From CAVQBP01 sp964448105 (GTDB lineage: Bacteria > Bacteroidota > Ignavibacteria > Ignavibacteriales > Ignavibacteriaceae): a stretch of 55,975 nt of DNA. The stretch is from positions 1 to 55,975 of the forward strand of contig CAYUVK010000022.1 of the NCBI GenBank assembly GCA_964448105.1, in the 5' to 3' direction. Each line of letters opens with the position of its first letter. Position 1 is the stretch's first letter. The position numbers and the translations under genes are program-made. Shown in pieces: positions 17,979-26,425 of the stretch. The notes beneath the pieces were generated by a model. That model saw only the letters and a program-made list of their open reading frames with translations, was not told the origin of the DNA and searched no databases.

Positions 17979-18842
17979 TTGAATGAAAATAACTTAACTG
18001 CAATTTTGTTACTCTCATGTAAAGATAGAAGCGGGTTGGTATCGCGGATATCGCATTTTGTCTTCGAACGCGGAGGCAACATTATCGATCTTGATGAACA
18101 TGTTGATGTTGATGAAAAATATTTTTTTGTTCGAATTGCCTGGGACATGAAAAATTTCTCAATAAAGGAATCTGAAGTTGAAGAAGCATTTACCCCTTTG
18201 GCAAAAGAATTCAATGCCTCATGGGAAATTAATTTTACGGGTAAAAACCTTCGTGCTGCAATATTTGTTTCCAAGTATGATCATTGTCTGCAGGAAATAT
18301 TATGGCGGCAAAGATTAGGTGAATTCGACATCGAAATTCCTTTGATTATTTCTAATCATCAAGATTTGAAACCGTTAGCCGATCATTACACAATCCCTTA
18401 TTTTGTTTTCCCGATTACGGAAGAAAATAAAGCGGAACAGGAAAAAAAAGAACTGGTGTTGCTAAAAGAAAATGAAATTGATACAATTGTTCTTGCTCGA
18501 TACATGCAAATTTTATCACCTCAAATTATTGATGAATACCCGAATAAAATTATCAATATACATCATTCATTCCTGCCTGCATTTGTCGGAAGTAATCCAT
18601 ACAGGCAGGCATATGAAAGAGGTGTTAAAATTATCGGAGCAACAAGTCATTATGTTACCAAGGAACTGGACGACGGCCCCATAATAGAACAGGACATAAT
18701 TAAAATTACTCATAAAGATTCTGTACAGGATTTAATTAGAAAAGGACGTGACCTGGAACGTTTGATCCTGGCGCGTGCTTTATATTTCCATTCACAGCAT
18801 AGAATTTTAGTACATGGAAAGAAGACCATTATTTTCGAGTAG
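17979..18842 (+). CDS. purU: Formyltetrahydrofolate deformylase
   Basis: The 287-residue protein has an N-terminal ACT domain (about residues 6-80) and a C-terminal formyltransferase-like hydrolase domain. The latter contains IINIHHSFLPAFVGSNPY and a downstream GATSHYVTKELDDGPII, with the conserved Asn, His and Asp of the family. PurU hydrolyses 10-formyl-THF to formate and THF, balancing the one-carbon pool. The start is a TTG at 17979 with AGGAG upstream; the nearby ATG at 17983 is out of frame. A corrinoid protein gene follows after 27 bases, so the two are probably cotranscribed. That pairing suggests a role in disposal of methyl-derived one-carbon units rather than ordinary purine metabolism. 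Confidence 0.92.
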   Translation: MNENNLTAILLLSCKDRSGLVSRISHFVFERGGNIIDLDEHVDVDEKYFFVRIAWDMKNFSIKESEVEEAFTPLAKEFNASWEINFTGKNLRAAIFVSKYDHCLQEILWRQRLGEFDIEIPLIISNHQDLKPLADHYTIPYFVFPITEENKAEQEKKELVLLKENEIDTIVLARYMQILSPQIIDEYPNKIINIHHSFLPAFVGSNPYRQAYERGVKIIGATSHYVTKELDDGPIIEQDIIKITHKDSVQDLIRKGRDLERLILARALYFHSQHRILVHGKKTIIFE

Positions 18843-18869
18843 TTTTTTATAAAAAATGTTAGGATTAAA

Positions 18870-19538
18870 ATGGATGAATTAATAGAAAAAATTAGTTTAT
18901 GCATAGAACGCGGGAAAATAAATAAATCATCATCATATCCCAGCAATATGAAAGGAGAAGATGGTGCAGATGAATTATCCCGCCAGGCATTGGACAATGG
19001 CGTTAACCCTGACGCTATCCTGCAGGCCTGTAATGATGGTATGCATAAGATCGGTGAAAAGTTTAGCCGGAATGAAGTATTTGTTCCGGAATTATTAATG
19101 TCGGCAAATGCAATGAAAGCTGTTATGGCTCATCTTAAACCCTATTTCCAGTTAGGTAGTGTTAAAGCAAAAGGCAAATTTATTCTTGGTACTGTTTCGG
19201 GTGATTTACACGATATAGGTAAAAATCTTGTGGCGATGGTTGTTGAGGGGGACGGCTGGGAAGTTATTGATTTGGGAGTCGATGTTAAAGTTGCGAAGTT
19301 TATTCAGACTATAAAAGATAATCCCGGTTGCGCAGTTGGATTAAGTGCTCTGTTAACAACTACTATGGCTAATATGACAAAAACAGTTCAGGAAATTAAA
19401 ACTCAATTTCCGGATACAAAAGTTATAGTAGGTGGTGCACCCGTATCTTTAGATGCTGCTGAAAAAATGGGTGCAGACGGCTATTCGGCAGATCCGCAAG
19501 GTGCAGTTACATTTCTAAATCAGACTATTACCTTATAG
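18870..19538 (+). CDS. Corrinoid (B12-binding) methyltransferase protein, MtaC/MtvC type
   Basis: A 222-residue protein with an N-terminal helical cap domain (residues 25-100) and a C-terminal Rossmann-like B12-binding domain. It has the DxHxxG motif in GDLHDIGKN (His114 as the lower cobalt ligand), the following SALLTTT, and GGAPV. This is the standard layout of corrinoid subunits that shuttle methyl groups between a substrate-specific methyltransferase and a second methyltransferase. It has no signal peptide. It follows purU closely; the likely partner, an MtaA-like protein, is 5.8 kb downstream on the same strand. No reductive activator (RamA-like) is visible in the window. The methyl donor cannot be read from this sequence. 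Confidence 0.9.
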   Translation: MDELIEKISLCIERGKINKSSSYPSNMKGEDGADELSRQALDNGVNPDAILQACNDGMHKIGEKFSRNEVFVPELLMSANAMKAVMAHLKPYFQLGSVKAKGKFILGTVSGDLHDIGKNLVAMVVEGDGWEVIDLGVDVKVAKFIQTIKDNPGCAVGLSALLTTTMANMTKTVQEIKTQFPDTKVIVGGAPVSLDAAEKMGADGYSADPQGAVTFLNQTITL

Positions 19539-19601
19539 TGCCGCATTTTTTTTTGACTGACAGCTCTTATATAGTTTCAATTTTATCGAAGGTTTCGCAC
19601 T

Positions 19602-20255
19602 ATGTTATACAAATTAATAATTTTTCTATTTTTATCCTTCCTTTTATTTGGAAACACGTTTTCACAGGAAAGTAACAATAATAAATCTTCTTTACCGGAA
19701 GTTAGAATTTCAGGTACGGAACTGACCCATATGCATTCCAATATTACCGGCGAAAATTATGATCTTTATATCAACTTACCGAGGGATTATAAGGATACTG
19801 CAAAAACATTTCCCGTTATTTATCTTATAGATGCACAATGGGACTTCCCATTAGTTTCGGCTATTTTCGGTGAACAGTATTATGACGGTTTTTTACCTTC
19901 GGTAGTAGTTGTAGGCATTACCTGGAGCGGACAGAATCCAGATTATGATTCATTAAGAGCAAGAGATTTTACTCCGACCACTGAAGAGCATCCGGCAAAA
20001 TATGGTAACGCAGCAAATTTCCTTAAAGCTATTAAAACCGAAATCATTCCTTTTGTTGANNNNNNNNNNNNNNNNNNNNNNNNNNNNNNNNNNNNNNNNN
20101 NNNNNNNNNNNNNNNNNNNNNNNNNNNNNNNNNNNNNNNNNNNNNNNNNNNNNNNNNNNATTGTACATTTTAAAAAAGATGGAGATAGAAAAGTTACTGG
20201 CTTTCAATTTGAGCAATATACAGGCAAGAGTTTTATACCAAAAGTTGAACAATAA
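19602..20255 (+). CDS. Exported alpha/beta-hydrolase esterase (esterase D / CE1-like), interrupted by gap
   Basis: Residues 1-152 carry a signal peptide (residues 1-22) and the start of an esterase D-type alpha/beta hydrolase: NYDLYINLPRDYKDTAKTFPVIYLIDAQWDF and VGITW. The nucleophile elbow falls inside the 100-N gap (20060-20159). After the gap, a short piece (FKKDGDRKVTGFQFEQYTG) resembles the C-terminal tail found on many such hydrolases, and it stays in frame across the gap only because the gap was set to 100. Two different genes are possible. In this setting an acetyl or feruloyl xylan esterase is plausible but unproved. Confidence 0.6.
   Translation: MLYKLIIFLFLSFLLFGNTFSQESNNNKSSLPEVRISGTELTHMHSNITGENYDLYINLPRDYKDTAKTFPVIYLIDAQWDFPLVSAIFGEQYYDGFLPSVVVVGITWSGQNPDYDSLRARDFTPTTEEHPAKYGNAANFLKAIKTEIIPFVXXXXXXXXXXXXXXXXXXXXXXXXXXXXXXXXXXIVHFKKDGDRKVTGFQFEQYTGKSFIPKVEQ
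20060..20159. other. Assembly gap of exactly 100 N
   Basis: A run of 100 Ns, the usual placeholder for a scaffold gap of unknown length. The real sequence missing here may be much larger than 100 bases and could hide most of the esterase gene or additional genes. Confidence 0.99.
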
Positions 20256-20302
20256 AATCTATCAACAATACAACAATATACCAATAGAACAATGGTGTAT
20301 GT

Positions 20303-21178
20303 ATGAGGAGACGTGAATTTTTTAAATATACAGCTTTAACTGCAGGAGCATTGACTGTTTCTCCTTATAAAAAAATATTTTCAGAAAAGAATATATTTTT
20401 AAGAGAAAAAAAATATGCAAATGATATAGTAACACTTGGCAAAACAGGAATAAAAGTATCCCGATTGGCAATGGGTACAGGTACAAACGGTTTTGCTCAT
20501 AGATCAGATCAAACTGAAGAACTTGGGGTTAAAGGTTTGGTCGGTTTATTGCTTGCAGCTTATGATCATGGAATAAATTTTTGGGATTCCGCAGACTCGT
20601 ATGGTACTCATCCTCATCTAAGAGAAGCACTTAAACATATTAAGCGTGAAAGGGTAGTTATTTTAACTAAAACTCACGCAACAACTGCTGATGAAATGAA
20701 ATCGGATCTTGAGCGTTTCCTTAAAGAATTGGGTACTGATTATATCGATATATTATTGCTTCATTTAATGAGAAGCCCTGATTGGCCAAAAGAAAAAGAA
20801 GGGGCAATGGAAGTTCTAGAAAATGCAAGAAAGGAAGGAATAATTCGCGCTCATGGTGTATCATGTCATACTATGGAAGCGCTTGAAGCAGCTTCTGATT
20901 CAGATTGGGTTCAAATTGATCTTGCTAGAATTAATCCTGAAGGCGTTTTAATGGATGATGAAGTGCCTATAGTAGTAAAGGTTTTGCAAAAGATGCATAA
21001 TCAGGGAAAAGGTGTTGTCGGTATGAAAATCTTCGGCGGCGGACGACTATCAGATAAGCCGGACGAATGTCTCCGCTATGTACTTAGTCTTGATTTTGTT
21101 GATGCTTTTACAATCGGACAGGAAAGTAAAAATCAAATGCTGGATCTTGTAAAACGTATTCCTGAGGTTAGTATTTAA
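20303..21178 (+). CDS. Tat-exported aldo/keto reductase
   Basis: A 291-residue aldo/keto reductase barrel preceded by a twin-arginine leader (MRRREFFKYTALTAGAL). The catalytic tetrad is visible: Asp and Tyr in DSADSYG, Lys in LTKTH and His in LLLHLM. Export of a nucleotide-dependent enzyme as a folded protein is consistent with the Tat leader. Related Tat-exported members are annotated simply as aldo/keto reductases, and the physiological substrate is not known to me. It follows the esterase and precedes the BNR_4 gene on the same strand. Confidence 0.85.
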   Translation: MRRREFFKYTALTAGALTVSPYKKIFSEKNIFLREKKYANDIVTLGKTGIKVSRLAMGTGTNGFAHRSDQTEELGVKGLVGLLLAAYDHGINFWDSADSYGTHPHLREALKHIKRERVVILTKTHATTADEMKSDLERFLKELGTDYIDILLLHLMRSPDWPKEKEGAMEVLENARKEGIIRAHGVSCHTMEALEAASDSDWVQIDLARINPEGVLMDDEVPIVVKVLQKMHNQGKGVVGMKIFGGGRLSDKPDECLRYVLSLDFVDAFTIGQESKNQMLDLVKRIPEVSI

Positions 21179-21280
21179 TATATTAAAGATTTTTCACCGT
21201 ATAAATGATATGGTTTAAAAAGTAAAACGTGTAAGTGTATTTTTAATTAAATAAAATTTTAAAACAAACAGAGATACATA

Positions 21281-23188
21281 ATGTTTCAAAAAATTTACTT
21301 TAATATAATTTTCTATTTTTTTGTTATGATTATCTTTACCAAGATGATCGCTTTTGGCCAGGAAACAAAAGATGTTGTTAACGGTGATTTAATTCAATTT
21401 AGCAGTAATGGTGCCTGGTGCTGGTACCAGGATGAACGGGCAGTTATTGATAAAGCAAATAACAAGCTTATTATTAGTTCCAATAGAACGAGTAACGGGC
21501 ATGATTATGTAGATATTTATGATATCTCAACCGGAACAATTCAAAATTATGATCTTGGTTATATTGGAAGTGATGATCATGATACTCCAGGATTACTTGT
21601 AAGACCTGACGGTAAATATCTTGCAATGTTTGCAAGACACAATAGCGACAAAATAACTCATTACAGAATTTTTAATAATGGTTCATGGAGTCCTGATCAG
21701 ACTTTTGATTGGAATACACAACCAGGCGGAGATGATTTTTATACCACTTACTCAAATGTCTATTATCTTTCAGCAGATGATACTACTTATGATTTTTCAC
21801 GCGGTAACGGGCATGGAGGACAGAATTTTCTTGTATCAACCGATCAGGGAAATTCATGGGCTTATGGAGGATTTTTAACTAATAATGCTAATATTGGTTA
21901 TGTTAACGGTTATTTTAAATATTGCAGCAATGGAATTGATCGAATTGATTTTGTTTGTACGGAATACCATCCTCGGGATTATAATACAAGCATTTACCAC
22001 GGTTATATAAAGAATGGGCAGACGTTCAAATCGGACGGTACTTTGGTTGATGATAATATATTCGATAAAAACCCTTCTACTCCACAGGATTATACTCCTG
22101 TATTTCAGGCCAATACCAAATTAAACAATATTACTCTGACTCATTGCTGGAATACAGATGTTCAAAGATATAGTGATGGTACAATTGCTACAATAGTGAC
22201 GGCGAGGACCAATGATGATTCAAATAACCCGACACATGCTTTTATCTACTGCCGTTATGACGGAACGAGCTGGAAATCTACGTACTTGGGTAATGCCGGT
22301 TTGAAATTATACAGCAGTGAACAGGATTATACAGGTTTAGCAGCCATGCACCCGAATACTCCTGATATCATCTATATTTCTACAACTTATGATCCGCGTG
22401 ATAATACTTTTCTAACCAAACATGAAATTTTTAAGGGAGTAACAAAAGATAGTGGTGCTACCTGGGAATGGACACCAATAACTCAAAATTCAACGGTTGA
22501 CAATTTACGTCCTATTGTTCCGGTATGGGAAAATTATAAGACTGCTTTGATTTGGTTTCGGGGCAACTATTACAGTGCACAGAACATAAATGCCGAAATA
22601 GTTGGGATTATAACTGATGAAGCCGGTACTTTACCTGTGGAGTTAATTAATTTTTTTGCACGGGGTGTGAACAACACTATTGAGCTTAGTTGGGAAACAA
22701 AAACAGAAACAAATAACCAGGGCTTTGAAGTTGAAAGACTTGATAATAATGAATGGAATCGAATAGGATTTGTAAAAGGTCACGGGACTACAACAGAAAT
22801 TTCAAATTATTCTTTTACCGATAAAAATGCATTTGGAAATGTTATCAAATATAGGTTAAAGCAAATCGATTATAATGGTTCGTATACATATTCCAAAGTA
22901 ATTGAAATAGAAAATGAAATGGTAAATAAATATGAATTAAGACAGAATTATCCTAATCCATTTAATCCGACAACCACCATAACATATACATTACCGGAAA
23001 GGGGAAATGTTGAATTAAAAATATATGATTCTCTGGGACAGGAAATAACAACATTAGTAAATAAAGAAATGCAGGCCGGCATACATAATGTAATGTGGAA
23101 TGCTGAAAATGTTCCGTTAGGTGTATATTTCTACAAGATTACGATAAATAATTTTTCACAGGTAAATAAAATGATTCTTTTGAAATAA
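21281..23188 (+). CDS. BNR_4 beta-propeller protein, T9SS-secreted
   Basis: A 635-residue exported protein: signal peptide (residues 1-26), then a BNR_4-type propeller (about residues 35-440) with the signatures WCWYQDERAV, SDDHDTPGL and DNLRPIVPVW. A fibronectin-like linker (about 451-550) and a T9SS type A sorting domain (NYPNPFNPTTTI, ending KMILLK) follow. BNR_4 propellers occur in some polysaccharide lyases (such as ulvan lyases) and in many uncharacterised carbohydrate-binding proteins, so a role in polysaccharide binding or cleavage at the cell surface is inferred. Its last 186 residues are nearly the same as those of the DUF362 protein that follows. Confidence 0.8.
   Translation: MFQKIYFNIIFYFFVMIIFTKMIAFGQETKDVVNGDLIQFSSNGAWCWYQDERAVIDKANNKLIISSNRTSNGHDYVDIYDISTGTIQNYDLGYIGSDDHDTPGLLVRPDGKYLAMFARHNSDKITHYRIFNNGSWSPDQTFDWNTQPGGDDFYTTYSNVYYLSADDTTYDFSRGNGHGGQNFLVSTDQGNSWAYGGFLTNNANIGYVNGYFKYCSNGIDRIDFVCTEYHPRDYNTSIYHGYIKNGQTFKSDGTLVDDNIFDKNPSTPQDYTPVFQANTKLNNITLTHCWNTDVQRYSDGTIATIVTARTNDDSNNPTHAFIYCRYDGTSWKSTYLGNAGLKLYSSEQDYTGLAAMHPNTPDIIYISTTYDPRDNTFLTKHEIFKGVTKDSGATWEWTPITQNSTVDNLRPIVPVWENYKTALIWFRGNYYSAQNINAEIVGIITDEAGTLPVELINFFARGVNNTIELSWETKTETNNQGFEVERLDNNEWNRIGFVKGHGTTTEISNYSFTDKNAFGNVIKYRLKQIDYNGSYTYSKVIEIENEMVNKYELRQNYPNPFNPTTTITYTLPERGNVELKIYDSLGQEITTLVNKEMQAGIHNVMWNAENVPLGVYFYKITINNFSQVNKMILLK
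22631..23188 (+). repeat. Duplicated C-terminal cassette, copy 1 (linker plus T9SS domain)
   Basis: This 558-base segment encodes a fibronectin-like linker and T9SS domain. It is closely related at DNA and protein level to 24587-25141 in a functionally different gene. For example, both carry the shared run ACAGAAACAAATAACCAGGG. The two propeller and DUF362 proteins thus share a swappable secretion module. Confidence 0.8.
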
Positions 23189-23491
23189 TGACATGTATTT
23201 CACAAATTACAACGAATTAATAGAGTGAAATTGTATAAAAGCCTATTACTTAAACTGATACCATCCTTTGAGTAATAGCATCAGGAGGAATTGGGGGAAA
23301 ATGTCAAAAGTTCTATAATAGATGAGATATTTATTTCACAAATTATCATAAATGGTTAAATTGAAATACAAATAAAAGAATTAGCTTCAAATAGTAAATT
23401 TTTTACTAGCACGATATTTGATTTATAATTAAAATGGAGATGTTATTAATAAATAAATAAATATACAACCAGGGAAAAACGGGAGAAAAAA
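23189..23491. other. Intergenic region between BNR_4 and DUF362 genes
   Basis: No gene is seen in these 303 bases. A 14-bp direct repeat, TATTTCACAAATTA, occurs at 23196-23209 and 23332-23345. CTATTACT and AGTAATAG form an 8-bp stem near 23243-23280. An AGGAGG at 23283 precedes an ATG whose frame stops after five codons, suggesting the decayed start of a gene. Confidence 0.4.
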
Positions 23492-25141
23492 ATGGGAAAT
23501 AATGATGAGGATAAAATTCCGAAAAAGAAATTTTCCAGGCGAACATTTTTGCGTGCTATCGGTACTACTTCAGCAGGACTGCTGGTTGCACCATATATCA
23601 GCTCTCCAAATATTTTTGCGTATGGCAGGGAAGAAAAATCTTCTTTTCTTGCTAAGGTAGCAATAACAAAAGCAGATAATTATGAACGAACTTTTATAAA
23701 ACAAAAAGTACAGTATCTTTTTGAGCAGATCGATGGAATTACCGACATTATAAGACCAGGCGATAAAGTTGCAATTAAAATAAACTTAACCGGCGGTGGA
23801 AGTTCCTGCCCATATAACATGTGGACACATCCCGAGGTTCTAAGAGCTGTTGGTGAACTTGTAATTGACTGCGGTGTTAAAGCAGAAGATCTTTACATTG
23901 TTGAATCATTATGGAGTACTTCTTCTTATAATGATTATGGTTATAAAGATGTTCAGGACAGTTTAGGTGCTAATCTTGTGGATCTAAATAAACCGGATCC
24001 TTATAGTGGTTTTATTCAGAAGGAAGTCGGACCTACTAGTTTTAATTTTCCTTCATTCACAGTAAATCAAATTCTTTCGGATGTGGATGTTTATATCTCA
24101 ATTCCCAAAATGAAGCAGCATTATGAAGCAGGAATTACCTTCTCACTTAAAAACCAGGTAGGCATGGTTCCAAAGGATTATTACACAATACCAACCAACC
24201 AGGGGAATAGGGCAGCACTTCATAGTCAGACCGGCGGTTCCTCAAAAGAGCATTTGCCAAGATCTATTTGTGATCTTAATTTTGCACGTCCTGTTAATCT
24301 AGCTGTTATAGATGGTATTATGAATGCAAGAGGTGGAGAAGGTACATGGAATGATACTTTCCAGGTATGGGAGGATCATGTATTATTAGCCGGAAAAAAC
24401 CCGGTTGCCACCGATAGTGTTTGCGCCTTTTTTATGGGAATTGATCCGGGTGCGGAAAAAATTCCTTTACCTAATCCTACACAGGGAGAATGTGATAATT
24501 ATCTTTACCTGCTTAATCAATTAGGTGTAGGAACAAATAAAATGAGTGAAATTGAAATAGTGGGTGACGGTGCTGATTTAATTACTTTACCTGTTGAAAT
24601 GACAAGTTTTACTGCAAAGTTAATAAGTGATAAGGTTGAATTAAATTGGGAAACAAAGACAGAAACAAATAACCAGGGCTTTGAAATCGAGAAGTATAAG
24701 GATCAATGGAATAAAATAGGATTTGTTAAAGGGCATGGAACCACAACAGAAGCTTCAAATTATACTTTTACGGATAAAAATGTTTCCGGAAATTCAATCA
24801 AATATAGATTAAAGCAAATTGATTATAATGGCTCATATACCTATTCAAGAGTTATAGAAGTAAAATTGAAAATGGTCGAGGATTACAAACTATGTCAAAA
24901 CTATCCCAATCCATTCAATCCGTCTACATCAATTAGTTATACAATGCCTGAAGACGGTTTTGTTGAATTAAAAATATATAATTCGCTTGGACAGAAAATA
25001 GAAACATTAATCAATAAAGCAATGCAGGCCGGCGTTCATAAAGTTATATGGAATGCTCAAAATCTTCCCTCCGGTGTATATTTCTATAAGATTACTGTAA
25101 ATAATTTTTCACAGATAAATAAAATGGTTCTTTTAAGATGA
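23492..25141 (+). CDS. DUF362 protein with Tat leader and T9SS sorting domain
   Basis: The 549-residue protein begins with a classical twin-arginine leader (SRRTFLRAIG, residues 15-24, then a hydrophobic stretch ending near FAYG). A DUF362 domain (about residues 55-360) follows, with segments such as KINLTGGG, THPEVLRAVGELV, IPKMKQHYEAGITFSLKN and ATDSVCAFFMGIDP. A linker and a T9SS type A domain end in KMVLLR. The DUF362 function is unknown; some relatives carry iron-sulfur domains, but no such cysteine cluster is evident here. The combination means export as a folded protein followed by passage through T9SS. The ATG at 23492 is preceded by GGGAG. Confidence 0.85.
   Translation: MGNNDEDKIPKKKFSRRTFLRAIGTTSAGLLVAPYISSPNIFAYGREEKSSFLAKVAITKADNYERTFIKQKVQYLFEQIDGITDIIRPGDKVAIKINLTGGGSSCPYNMWTHPEVLRAVGELVIDCGVKAEDLYIVESLWSTSSYNDYGYKDVQDSLGANLVDLNKPDPYSGFIQKEVGPTSFNFPSFTVNQILSDVDVYISIPKMKQHYEAGITFSLKNQVGMVPKDYYTIPTNQGNRAALHSQTGGSSKEHLPRSICDLNFARPVNLAVIDGIMNARGGEGTWNDTFQVWEDHVLLAGKNPVATDSVCAFFMGIDPGAEKIPLPNPTQGECDNYLYLLNQLGVGTNKMSEIEIVGDGADLITLPVEMTSFTAKLISDKVELNWETKTETNNQGFEIEKYKDQWNKIGFVKGHGTTTEASNYTFTDKNVSGNSIKYRLKQIDYNGSYTYSRVIEVKLKMVEDYKLCQNYPNPFNPSTSISYTMPEDGFVELKIYNSLGQKIETLINKAMQAGVHKVIWNAQNLPSGVYFYKITVNNFSQINKMVLLR
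24587..25141 (+). repeat. Duplicated C-terminal cassette, copy 2 (linker plus T9SS domain)
   Basis: Second copy of the linker and sorting-domain segment described at 22631-23188, here attached to the Tat-DUF362 protein. Protein stretches such as FVKGHGTTTE and KYRLKQIDYNGSYTYS are identical in both copies. Confidence 0.8.
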
Positions 25142-25300
25142 GGATTTCAACCGGAACTATTCCCTCAAAGGAGTAGTTTCGGTAAAAAATAGGAATGATA
25201 TTAATGCAATAAAATTTTTTATTAATTATTTTATAAATTGAAGATAACTTATCAAAAAAAGTTTGCACAATACATAGATGTCGTCTCTTATCTAAAGAAA

Positions 25301-26332
25301 ATGAAAAATTTGAATATGGAAAAGCCATTCTTACGATTGTTTAAAAAAGCTCAAAATGAAAATCGCCGGCTTGTAATACCTTTAATTGGTTTTCCGGGAT
25401 TAAATATTACCGGCAGTACAATAAAACTGGCCCAGCAAAATTATGGAGAACACTTTAAAGTTTTAAAGGCAATTGCAGAAACTTTCAAACCTGATGGAAT
25501 TTTTCCATTAATGGATCTCTCGGTTGAGGCGAATGCACTTGGCAGGTATACTATTTTCCCTGAACAGGAATCTGCTACTGTTGCAAGAGATATTTTTGAT
25601 GTAGATGATCTTAATTCTGCAAAAGAAATAAATATAGCTTTCGATACCCGGCTTTTAGGATATGTTGAAACCATGAAGTTAATGAGAATCGGGCTTTCGT
25701 CGGAAATTCTAAGGGGAGCTTATGTTACAGGTCCTTATACTCTTTCAGCATTATTAATGGGAGCCGACGTTGCTGCTATGGCAACTGTTATGAATGTTGA
25801 TAAACTACATACGATTTGTCAATTCATGACTGAAAAAATTCTTGAATATGTCCGGCTTTTAGTTACATCCGGCGCACAGATGATTTGTGTATTAGAGCCT
25901 AGTGCTGTTATGCTTGGGCCAGAACAATTTGAACAATTTTCCGGTCAATATATTAACCAGATTATAGAGAGTTGTAAACATACCGGAGCTGTCACTATTT
26001 ATCATATTTGTGGAAATACCATGCATCTTGTTAAGAAAATGGCGGAATCCGGTGTCGATGCAATCAGTTTAGATTCACCTGAAATAGGTGTTGATCTTCC
26101 ATTAGTAGCAAAACAAATATCTCAAAACGTTGCTATTATAGGGAATATCAGTCCTATTGGTGCAATTCTGAATGGAAGACCGGAAGATGTGGAAAAAGAT
26201 GTTATCAAACTGCTTAAAAGTATGGAGCCGTATTCGAATTTTGTTTTAAGTACGGGATGCGACTTACCCCAGGAAGTTCCAACCGAAAATATAAATGCTT
26301 TTATGCAAACCGGCCGTAAATATATATTATAA
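25301..26332 (+). CDS. MtaA/CmuA-like zinc- and corrinoid-dependent methyltransferase (URO-D fold)
   Basis: A uroporphyrinogen-decarboxylase-fold protein of about 343 residues. Counting from the ATG at 25301, it has the zinc-site motif YHICGN (His235, Cys237) and a third ligand, Cys320, in STGCDLP. This His-x-Cys plus distant Cys set marks the MtaA/MtbA/CmuA methyltransferases and is absent from true heme-pathway UroD. Such enzymes move methyl groups between a corrinoid protein and a thiol or folate acceptor. The frame is open to a TTG at 25238, but conserved sequence begins only near MEKPFLRLF, so 25301 (or 25316) is preferred. Its partner is probably the corrinoid protein at 18870. The methyl-donor-specific component is not identified. 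Confidence 0.85.
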   Translation: MKNLNMEKPFLRLFKKAQNENRRLVIPLIGFPGLNITGSTIKLAQQNYGEHFKVLKAIAETFKPDGIFPLMDLSVEANALGRYTIFPEQESATVARDIFDVDDLNSAKEINIAFDTRLLGYVETMKLMRIGLSSEILRGAYVTGPYTLSALLMGADVAAMATVMNVDKLHTICQFMTEKILEYVRLLVTSGAQMICVLEPSAVMLGPEQFEQFSGQYINQIIESCKHTGAVTIYHICGNTMHLVKKMAESGVDAISLDSPEIGVDLPLVAKQISQNVAIIGNISPIGAILNGRPEDVEKDVIKLLKSMEPYSNFVLSTGCDLPQEVPTENINAFMQTGRKYIL

Positions 26333-26425
26333 TTAATTGAGTCAAAAAATAATAGATTTGGTAAGTGTGTAAATTTTTTAAATAAATATGCGATAATAAA
26401 ACTACTGAATATCATTTGATTTTGT

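Noticed and set aside
18587..18610. CCTGCCTG and CAGGCAGG within purU as another inserted palindrome
   Set aside because: The arms lie in separate conserved parts of the PurU protein (FLPAF and YRQAYERG) without extra residues, so this is ordinary coding sequence.
18843..18869. Possible cobalamin riboswitch before the corrinoid protein or the MtaA-like gene
   Set aside because: The gaps upstream of these genes show no B12-box-like sequence and the first is only 27 bases long.
25301..26332. Reading the URO-D-fold gene as heme-pathway uroporphyrinogen decarboxylase
   Set aside because: The HxC and distal Cys zinc ligands mark it as an MtaA/CmuA-type methyltransferase, and no other heme genes are near.
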